Below, piece by piece: positions 15,595-23,835 of a stretch of DNA of 64,000 bases. This stretch comes from Streptomyces sp. DvalAA-43 (lineage in GTDB: Bacteria > Actinomycetota > Actinomycetes > Streptomycetales > Streptomycetaceae). The notes beneath the pieces are model-generated. The model had not been told where the DNA came from. It saw only the letters and a program-made list of their open reading frames with translations, and did no database searches. The translations under genes were made by a program, and so were the position numbers. Numbering within the stretch: the first letter of the stretch is position 1; each line of letters opens with the position of its first letter. The stretch is from assembly GCF_900091725.1 (NCBI RefSeq), contig NZ_FMBW01000044.1, positions 434,001 to 498,000 of the forward strand. Direction: 5' to 3'.

Positions 15595-16437
15595 GTGCCC
15601 CGTCTGTCTGATGTCCTCGCCGAGCTCGACGCTCTCTGGCCGCCCGAGCGGGCCGAAGGCTGGGACGCGGTCGGTACCGTCTGCGGAGACCCGGACGCCG
15701 TCGTCGACCGCGTGCTCTTCGCCGTCGACCCCGTCCACGAGATCGCCGACGAGGCGATCCGGCTCGGCGCCCAGCTGATCGTCACCCACCACCCCCTTTA
15801 TCTGCGGGGTACGACGACGGTCGCGGCCGACACCTTCAAGGGCCGCGTCGTGCACACCCTCATCAAGCACGACATCGCGCTGCACGTCGCCCACACCAAC
15901 GCAGACACCGCCGACCCGGGCGTCTCCGACGCCCTGGCCGGCGCGCTCGACCTGCGCGTCGAGGGCCCGCTCGTACCGGACCCGTCCGACCCCGGGGGCC
16001 GACGCGGCCTCGGCCGGATCTGCGTGCTCGACCACCCCGAGACCCTGGCCGAGTTCGCCGCCCGCGCGGCCGCCCGGCTGCCCGCCACCGCGCAGGGTAT
16101 CCGGCTCGCCGGCGACCCCTCGGCGACGGTGCGCACCGTCGCCGTCAGCGGCGGCTCCGGCGACAGCCTCTTCGACGCGGTGCGCGCCGCGGGCGTCGAC
16201 GCCTTCCTCACCGCCGACCTGCGCCACCACCCGGCCTCCGAAGCCGTCCAGCAATCCCCGCTGGGCCTGATCGACGCCGCGCACTGGGCCACCGAGTGGC
16301 CCTGGTGCGAACAGGCCGCGGCCCAGCTCGACGCGATTTCCGACCGCCACGGATGGGACCTGCGGGTCCATGTCTCGAAGCAGGTCACCGACCCCTGGAC
16401 CACCACCACCCACCACTCTTCTGGAGCCCCCAACTGA
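15595..16437 (+). CDS. Nif3-like dinuclear metal centre protein
   Basis: 280 residues from GTG 15595 (MPRLSDVLAELDALWPPERAEGWD); the TTG two codons earlier is less likely. Metal-binding motifs of the family are present: LIVTHHPLYLRG, LHVAHTNADTADPG and AFLTADLRHHPASEA. Nif3/YbgI proteins form hexameric toroids with a di-metal site; their reaction is still debated (GTP cyclohydrolase I type 2 in many annotations). It overlaps the next gene, a coiled-coil zinc-ribbon protein; that pairing is conserved in actinobacteria. Confidence 0.9.
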   Translation: MPRLSDVLAELDALWPPERAEGWDAVGTVCGDPDAVVDRVLFAVDPVHEIADEAIRLGAQLIVTHHPLYLRGTTTVAADTFKGRVVHTLIKHDIALHVAHTNADTADPGVSDALAGALDLRVEGPLVPDPSDPGGRRGLGRICVLDHPETLAEFAARAAARLPATAQGIRLAGDPSATVRTVAVSGGSGDSLFDAVRAAGVDAFLTADLRHHPASEAVQQSPLGLIDAAHWATEWPWCEQAAAQLDAISDRHGWDLRVHVSKQVTDPWTTTTHHSSGAPN

Positions 16438-17177
16438 ACGCCGCGCCCGCCGACCAGATCCGACTTCTCGACGTCCAGGCCCTCGACGTACGCCTGTCGC
16501 AGCTCGCGCACCGGCGCAAGTCGCTGCCCGAGCACGCCGAGATCGAGTCGCTCACCAGCGACCTCGCGCAACTGCGCGACCTGCTGGTCGCCTCGCAGAC
16601 CGAGGAGAGCGACACCGCCCGCGAGCAGACCAAGGCGGAGCAGGACGTCGACCAGGTGCGCCAGCGCGCCGCCCGCGACCAGCAGCGTCTCGACTCCGGC
16701 GCGGTCACCTCGCCGAAGGACCTGGAGAGCCTCCAGCGCGAGATCACCTCGCTGGCCAAGCGCCAGGGCGACCTGGAGGACGTCGTCCTCGAAGTGATGG
16801 AGCGCCGCGAGTCCGCCCAGGAGCGCGTCACCGAGCTGTCCGACCGGGTCTCCGCCGTCCAGGCCAAGGCCGACGACGCGACCGCCCGCCGCGACGCCGC
16901 GACCAAGGAGCTCGACGAGCAGGCCGCGACCGTCACCAAGGAGCGCGAGGTCGTCGCCGGTTCCGTCCCCGCGGACCTGCTGAAGCTGTACGACAAGCTC
17001 CGCGTCCAGCAGGGCGGGGTCGGCGCCGCCCGCCTCTACCAGCGCCGCTGCGAGGGCTGCCGCCTCGAACTGAACATCACCGAGGTCAACGACGTGAAGG
17101 CGGCCTCCCCGGACACCGTCCTGCGCTGCGAGAACTGCCGTCGCATCCTGGTCCGTACGGCGGAGTCGGGCCTGTAA
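16434..17177 (+). CDS. Coiled-coil zinc-ribbon protein (DUF164/C4-type)
   Basis: 247 residues. The start appears to be CTG 16434, overlapping the Nif3 stop (CTGA); GGAG lies 7 nt upstream and no ATG, GTG or TTG occurs nearby in frame. Residues about 20-185 form a long heptad coiled coil, followed by a C4 zinc ribbon (RRCEGC ... LRCENC). The related CT398 family is thought to act as a scaffold, possibly linked to nucleic acid or secretion machinery. Its stop overlaps the RNase H start (TAATG), so three genes are translationally coupled. Confidence 0.85.
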   Translation: MNAAPADQIRLLDVQALDVRLSQLAHRRKSLPEHAEIESLTSDLAQLRDLLVASQTEESDTAREQTKAEQDVDQVRQRAARDQQRLDSGAVTSPKDLESLQREITSLAKRQGDLEDVVLEVMERRESAQERVTELSDRVSAVQAKADDATARRDAATKELDEQAATVTKEREVVAGSVPADLLKLYDKLRVQQGGVGAARLYQRRCEGCRLELNITEVNDVKAASPDTVLRCENCRRILVRTAESGL

Positions 17178-18445
17178 TGACCCAGCCGCGCCAGTTCGTC
17201 ATCGAGGCCGACGGCGGATCCCGGGGCAACCCCGGACCCGCCGGATACGGAGCGGTCGTCATCGACCCGGTGACGGGCGAGACCCTCGCCGAGGCCGCCG
17301 AGTACATCGGCGTCGCGACGAACAACGTCGCCGAGTACAAGGGCCTCATCGCGGGCCTGCGGGCGGCGAAGGCGCTGGTGCCGGACGCCTCGGCCGACGG
17401 CGCGCTCCGGGTACGGGTCCGGATGGACTCCAAGCTGGTCGTGGAACAGATGTCGGGCCGCTGGAAGATCAAGCACCCCGACATGAAGCCGCTCGCCGCG
17501 GAGGCCGCCAGGATCCTGCCGGCCTCCGCCGTCACGTACGAGTGGATCCCGCGCGAGAAGAACAAGCACGCCGACCGGCTCGCCAACGAGGCGATGGACG
17601 CGGGCAAGCGCGGCGAGCAGTGGGAGCCGTCCGCGTCCACGGCCGCCCTCGACACCCCCCGGCCCTCGGCCACCGCCGGCCTGCCTCCGGTGTCCGGCCC
17701 GCCCGGCGACGCGGCGGCGGGCGCGGCGAAGGCCCGCGCGGCCCTGGCCTCCCGGCCGGGAGCGGCCGCCAAGGCCCCCAAGACGGCGCCTCAGGTCGGC
17801 TGGGGCGCGGCGCCCGATCTCGGCGCGCCCGCCACCTTCGTCCTGCTCCGGCACGGTGAGACGGCCCTCACCCCCGAGAAGCGGTTCTCGGGCAGCGGCG
17901 GCAGCGACCCCGAACTCTCCGCGGCCGGCCGCCACCAGGCCGACCGCATCGCCCGGTCGCTGGCCGAGCGCGGCACGATCGAGGAGATCGTCAGCTCCCC
18001 ACTGCGCCGCTGCCGCGAGACGGCGGCCGCGGTGGCGGCCCGGCTCGGCCTGGAGGTCCGGATCGAGGACGGCCTGCGCGAGACGGACTTCGGCGCCTGG
18101 GAGGGCCTGACCTTCGCCGAGGTGCGTGAGCGCTACGGCCCCGACCTGGACGCCTGGCTGGCCTCCGCGAAGGCGGCCCCCACCGGCGGCGGCGAGAGCT
18201 TCGCCGAGGTCGCCCGCCGGGTGGCGGCCGCCCGCGACCGCCTCACCGCCCGCCACGCGGGCCGTACGGTCCTCCTGGTCACCCATGTGACGCCGATCAA
18301 GACCCTGGTCCGCCTGGCCCTCGGCGCCCCGCCGGAAGCCATGTTCCGGATGGAGCTCTCGGCGGCCTCGGTCTCGGCGGTGGCGTACTACGCGGACGGC
18401 AACGCGTCGGTCCGCGTGCTGAACGACACCTCGCACCTGCGGTAG
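17177..18445 (+). CDS. Bifunctional RNase HI / histidine phosphatase
   Basis: 422 residues, the actinobacterial fusion type. The N-terminal RNase HI domain (about 1-140) has FVIEADGGSRGNPGPAGYG, NNVAEYKGL, RMDSKLVVEQ and HADRLANEA, providing the acidic metal-binding residues that cut RNA in RNA:DNA hybrids. An Ala/Pro-rich linker (about 150-215) follows, then a phosphoglycerate-mutase-like domain with catalytic LLRHGETALT and TLLVTHVTPIK-type His loop, as in CobC/alpha-ribazole phosphatase. The mycobacterial orthologue has both activities. It is last in the Nif3-zinc ribbon-RNase H operon. Confidence 0.93.
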   Translation: MTQPRQFVIEADGGSRGNPGPAGYGAVVIDPVTGETLAEAAEYIGVATNNVAEYKGLIAGLRAAKALVPDASADGALRVRVRMDSKLVVEQMSGRWKIKHPDMKPLAAEAARILPASAVTYEWIPREKNKHADRLANEAMDAGKRGEQWEPSASTAALDTPRPSATAGLPPVSGPPGDAAAGAAKARAALASRPGAAAKAPKTAPQVGWGAAPDLGAPATFVLLRHGETALTPEKRFSGSGGSDPELSAAGRHQADRIARSLAERGTIEEIVSSPLRRCRETAAAVAARLGLEVRIEDGLRETDFGAWEGLTFAEVRERYGPDLDAWLASAKAAPTGGGESFAEVARRVAAARDRLTARHAGRTVLLVTHVTPIKTLVRLALGAPPEAMFRMELSAASVSAVAYYADGNASVRVLNDTSHLR

Positions 18446-18579
18446 GGCCGGTCGTCGGATCGTGCCCGCGGTAGGGCCGTTCGCCGGGCTGCCGTCCGCC
18501 GCGCGACGTCCGGTCCGCACGCTCGCGGCATCGCCGGACCTGCCCGGCGGACCGGGGCCGCCGGGGCCGGGCGGGGGCG

Positions 18580-19200
18580 TCAGCCGCGCAGCGCCGCCGC
18601 CTCGCCCGCCAGCCGCTCCACCCGCGCCCAGTCCTTCGCCGCGACCGCGTCCGCCGGGATCATCCAACTGCCGCCCACGCAGCCGACGTTGGGCAGTGCC
18701 AGATAGGACGGGGCGGAGCCCGGGGAGATGCCGCCCGTCGGGCAGAAGCGGGCCTGCGGCAGCGGTGCGGAGAGCGCCTTCAGATACGCCGTGCCGCCGG
18801 CCGCCTCGGCCGGGAAGAACTTCATCTCGGTGACCCCGCGCTCCAGCAGCGCGACCACCTCGGACGTCGTGGAGACCCCCGGCAGGAACGGCACCCCCGA
18901 CGCCTTCATCGCCTCCAGCAGGCTGTCCGTCCAGCCGGGGCTGACCAGGAACCGGGCCCCCGCGGCGACGGTGTCGGTGACATTCCGTACGGAGATCACC
19001 GTGCCGGCCCCGACCACCGCGTCCGGCACCTCGGCGGCGATCGCCGCGATCGCGTCCAGCGCCGCGGCGGTGCGCAGCGTCACCTCGATGGCCGGGAGCC
19101 CGCCCGCGACCAGGGCCCGCGCGAGCGGCACCGCGTCGGCTGCGTCCTCCAGGACGACTACGGGCACGACGGGGGCGAGGTCCAGCACAGAGGAGGTCAT
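18580..19200 (-). CDS. eda: KDPG/KHG aldolase
   Basis: 206 residues, a class I aldolase barrel. The catalytic Glu is in PAIEVTLRT and the Schiff-base Lys in TEMKFFPAEAAGG; the phosphate loop is CPTGGISPGS. It splits 2-keto-3-deoxy-6-phosphogluconate to pyruvate and glyceraldehyde-3-phosphate (and 4-hydroxy-2-oxoglutarate in many homologues). The start is ATG 19200. An operator-like inverted repeat lies 25-59 bp upstream. No Entner-Doudoroff dehydratase is in the window. Convergent with the RNase H gene. Confidence 0.92.
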   Translation of the reverse strand: MTSSVLDLAPVVPVVVLEDAADAVPLARALVAGGLPAIEVTLRTAAALDAIAAIAAEVPDAVVGAGTVISVRNVTDTVAAGARFLVSPGWTDSLLEAMKASGVPFLPGVSTTSEVVALLERGVTEMKFFPAEAAGGTAYLKALSAPLPQARFCPTGGISPGSAPSYLALPNVGCVGGSWMIPADAVAAKDWARVERLAGEAAALRG

Positions 19201-19224
19201 GGGCTCATCTTGCCGCGACGCATG

Positions 19225-19259
19225 CACCGTACGCAACGAGCGTTGCGTATGGTGCAACG
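19225..19259. promoter_or_regulatory. Overlapping inverted repeats upstream of eda
   Basis: CACCGTACGCAACG (19225-19238) and its near-complement (19241-19254) form 14-bp arms with one mismatch and a 2-bp spacer. CGTTGC (19241-19246) also pairs with GCAACG (19254-19259) around 7 bp. Three GCAACG half-sites in alternating orientation resemble IclR-type operators. Confidence 0.55.
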
Positions 19260-19297
19260 TGAGGGGCTCGGTGCCCCGGCCGTGGCCCGCCGACGGC

Positions 19298-20098
19298 TCA
19301 GTGGATCTCCGTCACCACGACATCGAGCGCCCACGGCCGGCCGGCCCGTACCGGAGCTTCGGCCTCCACCACGTACCCGAGCCCGCGCAGGGTCTCCACC
19401 AGCTCCGCCGGCCCCTTCGGCCGTGCGCCGGAGACCAGCAGATCGCGGACCATCCGCCCCTTCGTCGCCTTGTTGAAGTGGCTGACCACCGACCGCTTCT
19501 CCACCCCGTCCACCAGCTGGGAGTGCAGCACCCGCACGCTCGCCGTGCGCTGCGCCAGCTCGCCCTTCGGCTTCCAGGCCGCCGTGTAGGCGGAGGACCG
19601 CAGATCCAGGACGAGCCCGTCCCCGGCCGCCTCCGGCATCACCCGCGCCATCGGGTCGCGCCAGTACGCCCCGAGCGCGCCCAGACCCGGCAGCTTCACC
19701 CCCATCGAGCAGCGGTACGAAGGAATCCGGTCGCCCACCCGCACGGCGCCCCACAGCCCGGAGAAGACCAGCAGCGACTTCCCGGCCCGCCGCTTGGCCG
19801 CCGCGTCCAGGGAGGCCAGGTCCAGCGCGTCGTACAGCACCCCCGTGTAGATCTCCCCGGCCGGACGCGTCCCGGCCGTGCGCAGCTCCACGTTCTTCGC
19901 GATCTCGCCGCGCAGCCCCTCGCTCAGCCCGAGCACCTCGCGGGCCTTCTCCTGGTCCGCCGCGCACAGCTCGACCAGCTCGTCGAGGACCGCCGCCCGC
20001 GCCCCGGCCAGCCCCGGCAGCGAGAGCGACTCCGGCTTCAGGGGCGCCCCCCGCCCCGAGGCGGCCTTGCCTTCGGAGGGCGGCAACAGCACGAGCAC
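19298..20098 (-). CDS. yaaA: Peroxide stress protein YaaA
   Basis: 266 residues from GTG 20098, set by GGAGAA 6 nt upstream. The family signature MLVLLPPSEGK opens the chain; AGEIYTGVLYDALD, GLWGAVRVGDRIPSYR, LRSSAYTAAW and VVSHFNKATKGRMVRDLL are all conserved YaaA/DUF328 blocks. E. coli YaaA limits intracellular iron during peroxide stress and binds DNA; the same role is inferred. It precedes eda on the same strand with 97 bp between. Confidence 0.92.
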   Translation of the reverse strand: MLVLLPPSEGKAASGRGAPLKPESLSLPGLAGARAAVLDELVELCAADQEKAREVLGLSEGLRGEIAKNVELRTAGTRPAGEIYTGVLYDALDLASLDAAAKRRAGKSLLVFSGLWGAVRVGDRIPSYRCSMGVKLPGLGALGAYWRDPMARVMPEAAGDGLVLDLRSSAYTAAWKPKGELAQRTASVRVLHSQLVDGVEKRSVVSHFNKATKGRMVRDLLVSGARPKGPAELVETLRGLGYVVEAEAPVRAGRPWALDVVVTEIH

Positions 20099-20161
20099 GG
20101 TGGTTCTCCTTCGTACGCACAGGAGGGGCAGGACCAGGCCCCCGCGCCAGCGTACGGGCAC

Positions 20162-20220
20162 ACCGGGACCGGCCGGACCGCCACCCGGACCGCGACCGGG
20201 ACCGGCCGGACCGCCACCCG
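20162..20220. repeat. 26-bp perfect direct repeat, 33-bp period
   Basis: The 26-mer beginning ACCGGGACCGGCCGG occurs at 20162-20187 and 20195-20220 in the divergent spacer between yaaA and the RNB gene. The spacing of 33 bp is close to three helical turns. Confidence 0.6.
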
Positions 20221-20275
20221 CCCCCACCCGACCGCCCGGGATGCCGCCCGCCCCGCCCCGCCATACGCTCGGTCC

Positions 20276-21718
20276 ATGCCCCGCCGCCATCTCCGTATGA
20301 CCGGGCCGGCCGACACCCCGCTGAGGGCGTCCCTGCGCACCCTGCGCACCGGGCTCGGCTTCCGCGACGCCTTCCCGCCCGAGGTCCTCGCCGAGGCGGA
20401 GCGGGCGGCGAAGGACCCGGCGGTGGCGGACCACGAGGACGCGACGGACCTGCCGTTCCTCACCATCGACCCGCCCGCCTCGGCCGACCTCGACCAGGCC
20501 ATGTACCTGGAACGCCGCCGACGCGGCTACCGGGTCCACTACGCCATCGCCGACGTCGCCGCCTTCGTACGCCCCGGCGGCGCGCTCGACACCGAGGCCC
20601 ACCGCCGGGTGACGACCCTCTACTTCCCCGACGGCAACGTGCCGCTCCACCCCACCCTGCTCTCCGAGGGCGCCGCCAGCCTCCTGCCGGGGCGGACCCG
20701 CCCAGCCGTGCTCTGGCGGATCGACCTCGACCCCGAGGGCGCCGCCGTCGCCACCTCGGTGCGCCGGGCCCTCGTCCGCAGCCGCGCCAAACTCGACTAC
20801 GCGGGCGTCCAGCGGCAGATCGACACCGGCACGGCCGAGGAACCCCTGGCCCTGCTCCGCGAGATCGGACGGCTCCGCGAGGAACAGGAGATCGCCCGCG
20901 GCGGCATCTCCCTCAACGTGCCCGAGCAGGAGATCGTCGAACGCGACGGCGGCTACGGCCTCGAATACCGCGCCCCGCTGCCCGCCGACGGCTGGAACGC
21001 CCAGCTCTCCCTGCTGACCGGCATGGCCGCCGCCCGCCTCATGGCCGAGACCGGCACCGGTATCCTGCGCACCTTGCCGGTCGCCCCGGACGGCGCCGTG
21101 GCCCGGCTCCGCCGCTCCGCCGAGGCGCTGCACATCGACTGGCCGCACCATGTCCCGTACGCCCAGGTCGTCCGCTCCCTCGACCCGAGGCGGGCCGACC
21201 ACGCCGCGTTCCTCCAGGAGTGCACCACCCTGCTGCGCGGCGCCGGCTACACCGTCTTCGGCCACGGCGAACTCCCCACCCTCGCCGTCCACGCCGCCGT
21301 CGCCGACCTCTACACGCACTGCACCGCCCCGCTGCGCCGGCTCGTCGACCGGTACGCGGCCGAGCTGTGCCTCGCCGCCGTGGCGGAGCAGGACCCGCCC
21401 GAGTGGGTACGCGCCGCGCTGCCCGCCCTGCCGAAGGAGATGGCGGAGGGGACCGGGCGGGCCAACACCGTCGAGCGCGAGTGCGTCGACCTGGTCGAGG
21501 CCGCACTGCTCAAGGACCGGGTCGGCGAGATCTTCGACGCCTACGTGGTCGACGTGTCGGAGCGGGAACCCACCACCGGCACCGTCCACATCGACGATCC
21601 GGCCGTCGTCGCCCGGATCGAGAGCGGCGACGCGAGGCTCCCGCTGGGGGAGCGGCTGCGGGTCAGGCTGGCCCGCGCGGATCCTGGTTCGGCGAAGGTG
21701 CTCTTCGCCCCCGTGTGA
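20276..21718 (+). CDS. RNB-domain 3'-5' exoribonuclease (RNase II/R family, short form)
   Basis: 480 residues, mostly the RNB catalytic domain. The acidic metal site reads LTIDPPASADLDQAM: positions equivalent to E. coli RNase II Asp201, Asp207 and Asp209 are Asp, but the fourth (Asp210) is Gln. Further blocks are YRVHYAIADVAAFV, LYFPDGNVPLHPTLLSEGAASL and HCTAPLRRLVDRYA. No clear N-terminal cold-shock domains are seen; a short C-terminal S1-like part closes the chain. The role is RNA degradation in the cytoplasm. ATG 20276 is used; ATG 20297 is possible. The 3' end overlaps the convergent gene by 56 bp. Confidence 0.9.
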   Translation: MPRRHLRMTGPADTPLRASLRTLRTGLGFRDAFPPEVLAEAERAAKDPAVADHEDATDLPFLTIDPPASADLDQAMYLERRRRGYRVHYAIADVAAFVRPGGALDTEAHRRVTTLYFPDGNVPLHPTLLSEGAASLLPGRTRPAVLWRIDLDPEGAAVATSVRRALVRSRAKLDYAGVQRQIDTGTAEEPLALLREIGRLREEQEIARGGISLNVPEQEIVERDGGYGLEYRAPLPADGWNAQLSLLTGMAAARLMAETGTGILRTLPVAPDGAVARLRRSAEALHIDWPHHVPYAQVVRSLDPRRADHAAFLQECTTLLRGAGYTVFGHGELPTLAVHAAVADLYTHCTAPLRRLVDRYAAELCLAAVAEQDPPEWVRAALPALPKEMAEGTGRANTVERECVDLVEAALLKDRVGEIFDAYVVDVSEREPTTGTVHIDDPAVVARIESGDARLPLGERLRVRLARADPGSAKVLFAPV

Positions 21719-22286
21719 GCGCGGCCACGGCCGCGCCCGGATCGTCGGCGTGGAACCGGACCACCCGCGCCCGCCCCCGCTTCCCCAGCGGCCGCACGAA
21801 CTCCACCGGAGCGGCCAGCTCCACGGTCACGGTGGTCTGCCCGCCGACGACGACATCGAGCACCCCGTCCGCGCCCGGCCGCACCGGACCGCCCTCGGGA
21901 AAGCGCCGCTCGACCCGCGCCCCGACGACGGTACCGGCGGGAATCCGCAGATCGAACAGCCCGCCGTAGCGGATCCGCAGCGCGCCGTCGGCGTCCACCA
22001 CATGCGGCCGGGTCACGCACGCGGCCTGCATTCCCAGGACGAACACCACCCCGTACACATCGAGTACGAGCAGCACCCCGTGCACGACCGGCCACGGGAC
22101 CAGCAGCGCCAGCATCACCGTCTCGACCACGGAGACGAACAGCAGCCCGTACATCATCGCCGTCTGCGGCCCGGTGTACGGGACGGCGAGCGCTCCCTCG
22201 GGTACGGCGTGACGCCGCCGCAGCACCCACAGCCCGAGACTGTGCAGGGCACGCGCCTCGTGCCGGACGAAACGCCGCGCACTCAT
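21663..22286 (-). CDS. Membrane protein with PH-like domain
   Basis: 207 residues. Two hydrophobic segments (about 44-65 and 68-92) are followed by a beta-rich domain (RPHVVDADGALRIRYGGLFDLRIPAGTVV...) resembling bacterial PH domains (bPH2-type). Its ATG overlaps the stop of the MerR gene by 4 bp, so the two are probably coupled and controlled by the MerR promoter. Function unknown; the pairing suggests a MerR-responsive membrane protein. Confidence 0.75.
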   Translation of the reverse strand: MSARRFVRHEARALHSLGLWVLRRRHAVPEGALAVPYTGPQTAMMYGLLFVSVVETVMLALLVPWPVVHGVLLVLDVYGVVFVLGMQAACVTRPHVVDADGALRIRYGGLFDLRIPAGTVVGARVERRFPEGGPVRPGADGVLDVVVGGQTTVTVELAAPVEFVRPLGKRGRARVVRFHADDPGAAVAALTRGRRAPSPNQDPRGPA

Positions 22287-23038
22287 CCCGCCGCCCTCCC
22301 CGCCGTCCTCTCCGCCACGCGTTCCGCCAGGGCCGCCATCACCCGGCGCACCACCTCGGCCTGCGCGGGCGCGTAGTCGTCGAGCAGCGCCTCACCCAGT
22401 CCCGTCATCACCGGCCCGTCCGAGGGGATCGCCGCCAGCACCTCGTCCGGCACGGCAGCCCCCAGCTCGGCGGCGAGCGGAGCGATCCGGGCATCGTCCA
22501 CGGCCGCCCCCGCCAGCGCGTCCAGCCGTTCGTACAACGCGTGCAGCGCCGGGTCCGCGGCCAGCGGCGCCAGGGCGGCGTAGACCTCGCCGCCGACACC
22601 GGTGGTGTCCAGCAGTACGAGATGCTCACGGTCCTTGGCAGCCATGGGAGACCCGGTCACCGGCGCCGTACCCAGCAACTCCGCGAGGGCGGGCGACACG
22701 GGCCCCTCGGCGCAGACCGGCCCGTCCAGCAACCGCGCCAGCCGACGCCGCCGCTCCCGGATCCCGCGCTCCTGCCGGGCCAGATCCGCGTCCAGCCCGG
22801 CCAGCACCTCCATGAGCTCGTGCCCCGCCGCGTCGGCGAGCACGTCCCGCACCTCGTCCAGCCCGAGCCCCAGCTCCGTGAGCCGCCGGATCCGGGCCAG
22901 CACCACGGCGTCCCGCACGCTGTAGACGCGGTAGCCGTTGGCCCGGCGTCCGGGCTCGGGCAGCAGCCCGATGTGGTGGTAGTGCCGGATCGCCCGCGAG
23001 GTGACCCCGACGAGCGCGGCTATCTCTCCGATGCGCAT
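22283..23038 (-). CDS. MerR-family transcriptional regulator
   Basis: 251 residues. The N-terminal winged HTH reads MRIGEIAALVGVTSRAIRHYHHIGLLPEPGRRANGYRVY, then a dimerisation coiled coil (about 80-120) and an alpha-helical effector domain. There is no metal-binding Cys pair, so a small-molecule or drug-type effector is likelier than a metal. The promoter has a near-palindrome under a 19-bp spacer (23045-23076), the arrangement used by MerR activators, and the ATG is 6 nt from the -10, so the mRNA is probably leaderless and autoregulated. Confidence 0.92.
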   Translation of the reverse strand: MRIGEIAALVGVTSRAIRHYHHIGLLPEPGRRANGYRVYSVRDAVVLARIRRLTELGLGLDEVRDVLADAAGHELMEVLAGLDADLARQERGIRERRRRLARLLDGPVCAEGPVSPALAELLGTAPVTGSPMAAKDREHLVLLDTTGVGGEVYAALAPLAADPALHALYERLDALAGAAVDDARIAPLAAELGAAVPDEVLAAIPSDGPVMTGLGEALLDDYAPAQAEVVRRVMAALAERVAERTAGRAAG

Positions 23039-23044
23039 GGAGCC

Positions 23045-23076
23045 AGTAGAAACCTTGACGCTGCGGCAGGGTCAAG
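23045..23076 (-). promoter_or_regulatory. MerR-type promoter and operator
   Basis: On the minus strand TTGACC (23075-23070) and TCTACT (23050-23045) are separated by 19 bp, longer than normal. The 23-bp segment 23054-23076 is a near-perfect palindrome, arms CTTGAC-N-CTGC with one mismatched pair, centred between the boxes. Confidence 0.7.
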
Positions 23077-23208
23077 CGCGCACCGCGCCTCTCCGTATCC
23101 GACAACTCCGCACCCGTCTGTGCCACGATCGAGGCGCGTACTCCCATCTCACGGACGGCGGGTCCATCGATGTCGCAATCCGGCGAGCGACCGAGGAAGG
23201 GGCGTGAC

Positions 23209-23787
23209 ATGACTGCCATGCCGCATGAGCTGCTCACGCAGGCGGACGTCCTGCTGGAGGGCTTCTTGGCGCTGGATCCGCCGGAGGGCTTCCGGGCCGA
23301 GCTGATCGAGGGGGAAATTGTCGTGACGCCGCCGCCGGACGGGGACCACGAGGACTGCATCAGCCTGATCATGAAGCAGGTGATCAGGCTGGCCCGGACC
23401 GATATGGACTTTTCCGGGAACAAGGGGCTGAAGCTGGTAAGCGGCGGACGTTGTCCCAAGAACCACGTCATCCCCGGCGGCACCTTCGCCCCCACCGAGC
23501 TGCGTCTGTACCGGGGAGCGGAACCCTGGATGCCGTGTGTCGGGGTGGCCCTCGTCGTCGAGGTCACCTCGACCAAGCCGCGGGCAGACCGCGCGGACAA
23601 GCGCCACTGCTACGCCCGCGGCCCCATCCCGCTCTACCTCCTGGTCGACCGGGAGCAGTCCTCGCTGACGCTGTTCAGCGACCCGGAGGGCGATGACTAC
23701 CGCCAGCACTGCACGGTCCCGTTCGGCAAGCGGCTCGCGCTCCCGGCACCGTTCGCCTTCGACCTGGAGACCGAGGAACTCATCTGA
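23209..23787 (+). CDS. Uma2 family (DUF820) restriction-endonuclease-like protein
   Basis: 192 residues from ATG 23209, preceded by AAGGGGC; ATG 23170 is a possible longer start. ELIEGEIVVTPPPDGDHE, VALVVEVTSTKPRADRADKRHCYARGPIPLYLLVD and the C-terminal beta-strand pattern are typical of the Uma2 family, a PD-(D/E)xK fold. The conserved Asp strand appears as FAPTELRLY, so its acidic position may be altered. Streptomyces carry many Uma2 copies of unknown role. It is followed directly by rnpB. Confidence 0.88.
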   Translation: MTAMPHELLTQADVLLEGFLALDPPEGFRAELIEGEIVVTPPPDGDHEDCISLIMKQVIRLARTDMDFSGNKGLKLVSGGRCPKNHVIPGGTFAPTELRLYRGAEPWMPCVGVALVVEVTSTKPRADRADKRHCYARGPIPLYLLVDREQSSLTLFSDPEGDDYRQHCTVPFGKRLALPAPFAFDLETEELI

Positions 23788-23835
23788 ACCCGGCCCCGAT
23801 CGGCCGCCCCCGCCGGACGGGTAGCATGGTCGGCA

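Noticed and set aside
18510..18555. CCGGTCCG/CGGACCGG inverted repeat between rnhA-type gene and eda as terminator
   Set aside because: Arms are only 8 bp with a 30-nt loop; too weak to call.
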